This document shows, in pieces, positions 59,589-64,000 of a stretch of 64,000 nt of DNA. The notes beneath the pieces were generated by a model. It ran no database searches. It was not told the origin of the DNA and saw only the letters and a program-made list of their open reading frames with translations. The translations under genes and the position numbers were made by a program. Numbering within the stretch: the stretch's first letter is position 1; each line of letters begins with the position of its first letter. This stretch comes from Owenia fusiformis (Eukaryota; Annelida; Polychaeta; Sabellida; Oweniidae): positions 16,290,822 through 16,354,821 of the forward strand of contig CAIIXF020000008.1 of the NCBI GenBank assembly GCA_903813345.2. The letters are read 5' to 3'.

Positions 59589-60887
59589 AACCACGCTTCA
59601 AGCGCTACACAAGCAATAAGGACGAGGTAATATAATTGCTATTTTGTTAGGAAAATTCCATGAAGAGCTAGAGACTTTGATGTGAACTCAAGACAAAGAA
59701 CTTTATTCAAGACCTAAGATTCAAGATCTGAAGCAGATCAGAAAGAACTTTTCTAAGAAACTAAGAAGCAAGCCTAAGAAATTCAGAGTAAAAGGAGAGT
59801 TACAGAAGTCACATAAGGCAAATCCTGAAAATGAAAACTGAAGTTCTAGCAATATTTTGAAAAATCAGTTCACTGCACAGTAGCATAGATTTTTACAATA
59901 AGGCAAACAGTGGCAAATTCGATAGCAAAGTTTGGAACAACATTGGAAAATCACACATTTGCAATTTCATATGCATTTACATGTAATTTGGAAAGCTTTT
60001 TTCTTGAAGTACACATTTTATTAGTACAGAGTTTTTCAATTTGAAAGTAGGATAAGAATTTAGCATAGAAAGTTTTTCACATGTAGAGTGTATACAAGTG
60101 TTTTATATGGAAGGTATTATTAGCTAGATAGCCAATCAGTAGTCATGCAACAATAGGCTAGGTTAGATTACATGGTTAAAACAAAAGAGGAGTTAGGATA
60201 GTTAGCTCTCAATTTTGCACACATAAATCTGAATGCATTTGTGCAAGGTCAAGTTGACTCAGTGAGTGAATTAAGTGTATGCCTAGTTTTTGTTGACACA
60301 AACCCATATAAGGCAATAAGGTCAAGCTGACCAAAAGGTAAACAAACAGTTACTGAAGTACAGCACCTGAAGTGAAACTAGCAAAACTTTCAACTTAGCT
60401 ATTTATCTGCTATCATTGCTAAAGTAAGATAGTTAATTTTACAAACATTTATAGAGTAAGATGGTTTAATTTTCACTGTTATTTTAGATTAGACTAGTGG
60501 TGAATAATCAATTAGCAAGCAAGCAAGCAATTAGCGACAGTGCATTTTATTGGTTCATCATTGGTGAATATCCATCAATTGGTAAATCATAGGTGAATTA
60601 TCATAGTAAATAATTGCAAATAACAGCATTACATAAATTTGCTATCATATTTAGAACTTAGCACACATATATTGTGTTAATAAATAGTTAACTACATTAG
60701 GTTTACAACAAAATTCTAATTGAATATTCATAAGCAAAATAATTTACACTTGCAATTGTTTACAACATTGTCATATTTAGGTTATATATTATCAATGTGT
60801 AGGTTAGCATTACAGTAACATTAGATTTAACAGATCTTGCTAAAAGCACTTAGCCATTACTGATAGTATAATGTTAAGTTAGTGATT
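59589..60887 (+). other. Long untranslated leader of the retrotransposon
   Basis: About 1.3 kb, AT-rich, with short ORFs only. Stops occur in all frames; the last in-frame stop before the gag ATG is TAG at 60864-60866. The packaging signal is presumably here. Confidence 0.5.
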
Positions 60888-63800
60888 ATGCCTATAGATA
60901 CTAGAGCTAACACATACTCTGAAAAGCCTGATCAAGGTAAAGATAGAAAGCATAAGGACCAGCCACAAGGAGCTCAAAGAAAAGAAGAACCTTTTAAAGA
61001 AGCCATGGCGGAATCTGAGGATTTCCACTGTGATGATGATGATCTGACCAAGATGGAAGATCCAACTAAGATGAAATATCCATACATGATGCAAGATCCA
61101 GATGCCCAACCAAAGATGGAAGGACTTGGTGTTCAACAAGGAACAGATACCACTAGGATGATGCAGCTCATGATGGACATGTTCCTTAAGAACAATGAAG
61201 CAACTGAGCGAAGACTCCGGGACATGGAGAGGGCTCGCCTTGAAGAAATAAAACAGGAACGTGAAGAAAGAAGACGCCTTGAAGAAATAAGGGCTAAAGA
61301 AAGACAACAAGAACGTGAGGATCAAAGGAAACTCATAGAACAATTAAGAAAAGACAAAGAACAAGAAGGAAAACGACCTAAAGACCCATTCATCACAAAA
61401 CTTAAGGATGCGGATGATATTGAGGACTTCTTAACAGTTTTCGAGAGAACAGCCACAATGTGCAATTGGAAACTTGAACATTGGACTTTGAAACTTGCTC
61501 CAGCACTATCTGGGAAGGCCCAAGCTGCATATGTTAGTCTCAACGCAGAAGATGCCATGAACTACGAAACAGTAAAAGCAGCTATACTGAAGCGGTACTC
61601 CATCAATGAAGAGGCGTACAGAATCCGTTTCAGAGGTCTTAAACGAACTGAAGATGAAGGTATAAAAGCCTTTGCAGTACGTTTGGCCGATGTATTCAAC
61701 AAGTGGTCTAAAGATGCAACTACAATAGAAGACTTAGGCGATTTGATCATCAAGGAACAACTTGTCAGCACATTACCAAGTGATGTTCAACTGTGGGTAA
61801 AGGAACATGATCCAAAAACTTCCGAAGATGTTGTTAAACTGGCTGATAATTACCTTGAAGCTAGAAAGCAGGAAGGCACAGATACCCCTCAGACAGTTTA
61901 CAAACCAAAGAAGTTTGGAAACAGGAACAACAGGGACAAAGATACAACAAAGTCTACAAATCAAGCAGATGCCTTCAAACAGAAGCCTCTTGAAAGTATC
62001 CAATGTTTCAAATGCCAGTCTTTTGGACATTATTCAGCAGATTGTTCCTCAGCCAAAACAGTTAACAAGTGTACAAAATGCCTTAATCTGGGTCACACAG
62101 CAGCTGAATGCAGAACAGATACAACCAAACGATGTGAAAACTGCAAGATTTTTGGTCACGAAACAAGTTATTGTAAGAAAGGAAAGAAGGGATATCTCTG
62201 CAAGTCTAAGAATGACATATTCTCTCAATACAACAGGAGTAGAGATGGTACAGTACAAGGCCTGATGAACAACAAGAAAGTTAAACTCCTTATTGATACA
62301 GGAAGCTGTAAGACAATAGTACACAAGGACCTAGTAGAACCAGATCAAGTATTATCTGATGATGAAATCACAATGACATGTGTACATGGTGATCACAAGT
62401 CTTATCCCACTACCAATGTGACATTTTCCATTGGTGATGAGACATTCCATGTTGATGCAGTGGTTTCAGACTCAGTACCAACACAAGTTCTTCTGGGACA
62501 AGATGTGCTAAGGCAACTTGATAAAGAAAAGATGGATAAATACATCTACAAGAAACCAACAAATAGTTCATATGTAACAACACGCCAACAATGGAAAGAA
62601 CAGCTACAAGAAGAATATGAAGACAAACTCTTAGATGAATGTTCTAATGTGAAATTAACACCAGCTAAGAAAGATAACACCACAATGAATCTCCACGATG
62701 ACAATAGTGAAGATGATACACAAGATGCAGTGCAAACTGAACACAATGACTCTGATGATGTTAAAGCAGCACAAACTCAACACAGTGATAATGAAACTGA
62801 TATTGATGATGCTGATACAAGTGAATTTGAAGTTGATGAACTACCTTTCAAATTTGATGATACAATGTTTTTAAGAAGAAAGGCTGACAAGATAAAGAAG
62901 ACCAGAAGACAAAGAAGAAGCGAAAGAATGAAGCTTCAATCCAAAGAAAAAGAACAAGAACTTGGGACAATAGATGTAGACTGTCTGAAAGAAATGCAGA
63001 ATACAGATCCCACTTTGAAGGATGTTAGGAAGAAAATACTGGACTCTACAGATACTAACAGGGACATGCCATATTTCATAAGGAAAGATGGTTTGATATA
63101 TAGAATATCAAAGACTCCCTTAGATGAACAACTGGAACAGATAGTCATACCGAAGGGTTGCAGGAAACAGATCCTAGATGTGGCACATAGTATTCCATTG
63201 GCTGGACATTTAGGAATGCAGAAGACAACCAACAGAATTACAAGAAGATTCTTCTGGCCGGGAATTCATAAAGACATTACTAATTATTGCAAGTCATGCG
63301 ATAAATGTCAACTCATTGCCAAGAAGAAAACCATGGACAGAGCTCCACTTATTCCATTGCCTGTAATAACAGAGCCATTCAAGAAAATTGCCATGGATGT
63401 GATAGGCCCACTGGTACGCTCTATCAAAGGAAACAAATACATTTTATGTATTGGAGACTACGGAACAAGATATCCGGAAGCTGTACCGATGAGAAACACA
63501 GATGCTAAAAGAATCGCTACAGAGCTGATGACTTTGTTCTCCAGAGTTGGAATTGCTGAAGTAATACTTACAGACCAAGGTACAAACTTCATGTCAAAGA
63601 CCTTGAAGGAAGTCTACAGGTTACTAGGCATAACTGGAGTTACAAGTACACCATACCATCAGCAGACTGACGGCCAAGTGGAAAAGTTTAATGGCACCCT
63701 GATTAACATGTTACGCAAGTTTGTAGCAGATGAGCCAAAACTTTGGGATGTGTATCTTCCTTATGTATTATTTGCATACCGGGAAGTACCCAACAGTTCA

Positions 63801-64000
63801 ACGGGATTCTCTCCATTCGAACTCCTTTATGGACGAGATGTTAGAGGACCATTGGACATATTGAAGGAAAACTGGGTTGCAAAAGAAGATACTCCACCAA
63901 CAGTTGTTGAATATGTAGTTAAAATGAGAGAGAAGCTGGACTCTTTGCATAAATTAGCAGAAACTAACGCAGCAGAAGCGAAGACCAAACAGAAGAAATA
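60888..64000 (+). CDS. gag-pol: Gag-protease-integrase polyprotein of a Gmr1-like Ty3/gypsy element, cut by the window edge
   Basis: An uninterrupted frame of 1037 codons from ATG 60888 runs off the window. Residues about 90-160 are charged coiled coil. About 165-325 is a SCAN-like Gag capsid region ('EQLVSTLPSDVQLWVKEHDP'). Three CX2CX4HX4C zinc knuckles lie at 373-386, 395-408 and 416-429. Protease has DTGS at 470-473 and 'VLLGQDVL' at 534-541. An acidic linker spans about 560-690. Integrase zinc finger: H767, H774, C804, C807. Integrase core D837, D896, E932 has D-35-E spacing. No reverse transcriptase lies between protease and integrase. Gmr1-type elements have the order PR-IN-RT-RH and a Gag related to the SCAN domain, so RT and RNase H should follow. 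No stop or frameshift suggests a young copy. Gag and Pol are fused in one frame. Confidence 0.9.
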   Translation, partial: MPIDTRANTYSEKPDQGKDRKHKDQPQGAQRKEEPFKEAMAESEDFHCDDDDLTKMEDPTKMKYPYMMQDPDAQPKMEGLGVQQGTDTTRMMQLMMDMFLKNNEATERRLRDMERARLEEIKQEREERRRLEEIRAKERQQEREDQRKLIEQLRKDKEQEGKRPKDPFITKLKDADDIEDFLTVFERTATMCNWKLEHWTLKLAPALSGKAQAAYVSLNAEDAMNYETVKAAILKRYSINEEAYRIRFRGLKRTEDEGIKAFAVRLADVFNKWSKDATTIEDLGDLIIKEQLVSTLPSDVQLWVKEHDPKTSEDVVKLADNYLEARKQEGTDTPQTVYKPKKFGNRNNRDKDTTKSTNQADAFKQKPLESIQCFKCQSFGHYSADCSSAKTVNKCTKCLNLGHTAAECRTDTTKRCENCKIFGHETSYCKKGKKGYLCKSKNDIFSQYNRSRDGTVQGLMNNKKVKLLIDTGSCKTIVHKDLVEPDQVLSDDEITMTCVHGDHKSYPTTNVTFSIGDETFHVDAVVSDSVPTQVLLGQDVLRQLDKEKMDKYIYKKPTNSSYVTTRQQWKEQLQEEYEDKLLDECSNVKLTPAKKDNTTMNLHDDNSEDDTQDAVQTEHNDSDDVKAAQTQHSDNETDIDDADTSEFEVDELPFKFDDTMFLRRKADKIKKTRRQRRSERMKLQSKEKEQELGTIDVDCLKEMQNTDPTLKDVRKKILDSTDTNRDMPYFIRKDGLIYRISKTPLDEQLEQIVIPKGCRKQILDVAHSIPLAGHLGMQKTTNRITRRFFWPGIHKDITNYCKSCDKCQLIAKKKTMDRAPLIPLPVITEPFKKIAMDVIGPLVRSIKGNKYILCIGDYGTRYPEAVPMRNTDAKRIATELMTLFSRVGIAEVILTDQGTNFMSKTLKEVYRLLGITGVTSTPYHQQTDGQVEKFNGTLINMLRKFVADEPKLWDVYLPYVLFAYREVPNSSTGFSPFELLYGRDVRGPLDILKENWVAKEDTPPTVVEYVVKMREKLDSLHKLAETNAAEAKTKQKK

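Noticed and set aside
61807-62265. 152-codon plus-strand ORF in another frame of gag
   Set aside because: The main frame carries the zinc knuckles and protease; this is an out-of-frame overlap.
62560-63180. Deletion of reverse transcriptase from an ordinary Ty3/gypsy element
   Set aside because: The frame is intact through the junction, Gag has the SCAN-like pattern, and Gmr1 elements naturally place integrase before RT. Deletion stays possible only if no RT follows base 64000.
60879-63232. Several minus-strand ORFs opposite the retrotransposon
   Set aside because: Shadows of the plus-strand Gag-Pol frame.

Overview
The window is about 64 kb of AT-rich eukaryotic, metazoan DNA with low gene density, spliced genes and many repeats. 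Three things suggest a marine invertebrate, possibly a deuterostome: a gene of the TJAP1/BEGAIN type, an inter-alpha-trypsin-inhibitor-heavy-chain-like (ITIH-like) fragment, and a Gmr1-type Ty3/gypsy retrotransposon, a group first described from deuterostomes. Repeats with an internal tandem core plus a GGAC microsatellite resemble the 'pearl' elements of bivalves, so a lophotrochozoan is not excluded.

Layout. 1-5.6 kb is a mosaic of three satellites (units of about 32, 135 and 135-150 bp) broken by a LINE 3' fragment. 5.6-18.5 kb has no recognised gene. It holds inverted-repeat elements, a non-autonomous hAT-like element with an exact 8-bp target duplication (10803-11944), two long hairpins and a higher-order satellite array (13.5-16.4 kb). 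18.9-34.1 kb (+) carries exons of a probable secreted ITIH-like gene: a signal-peptide exon at 18886, ITIH-C-like exons at 26.8, 27.7 and 28.4 kb, and a terminal exon at 33970-34100. Its introns contain a 5.2-kb inverted repeat with a broken coding region, and a 3.3-kb DNA element inserted into a tandem-core repeat with an exact 8-bp target duplication. 35.1-39.2 kb is a second long-inverted-repeat element.

40.6-56.9 kb (-) is a TJAP1/BEGAIN-like coiled-coil gene. Six coding exons with fully consistent splice phases give a 308-residue protein. Its first coding exon is duplicated inside a near-identical 2.2-kb tandem duplication. Introns hold a 30-bp minisatellite, MITEs and broken coding-like segments of unknown origin. 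A CCAAT/NRF1-rich stretch at 57.7-57.8 kb may be its promoter.

59.2-64.0 kb (+) is the 5' part of an LTR retrotransposon: LTR, primer binding site, long leader, and an intact reading frame running off the window edge. The frame encodes SCAN-like Gag, three zinc knuckles, aspartic protease and then integrase. Integrase directly after protease, with no reverse transcriptase between, is the unusual Gmr1 domain order, so RT/RNase H are expected beyond base 64000.

The most noteworthy items are the Gmr1-like element, the tandem-core element family present in several copies, the 3.3-kb insertion whose empty site can be recognised, a MITE family that carries a CTCF-like motif, and the duplicated start exon.
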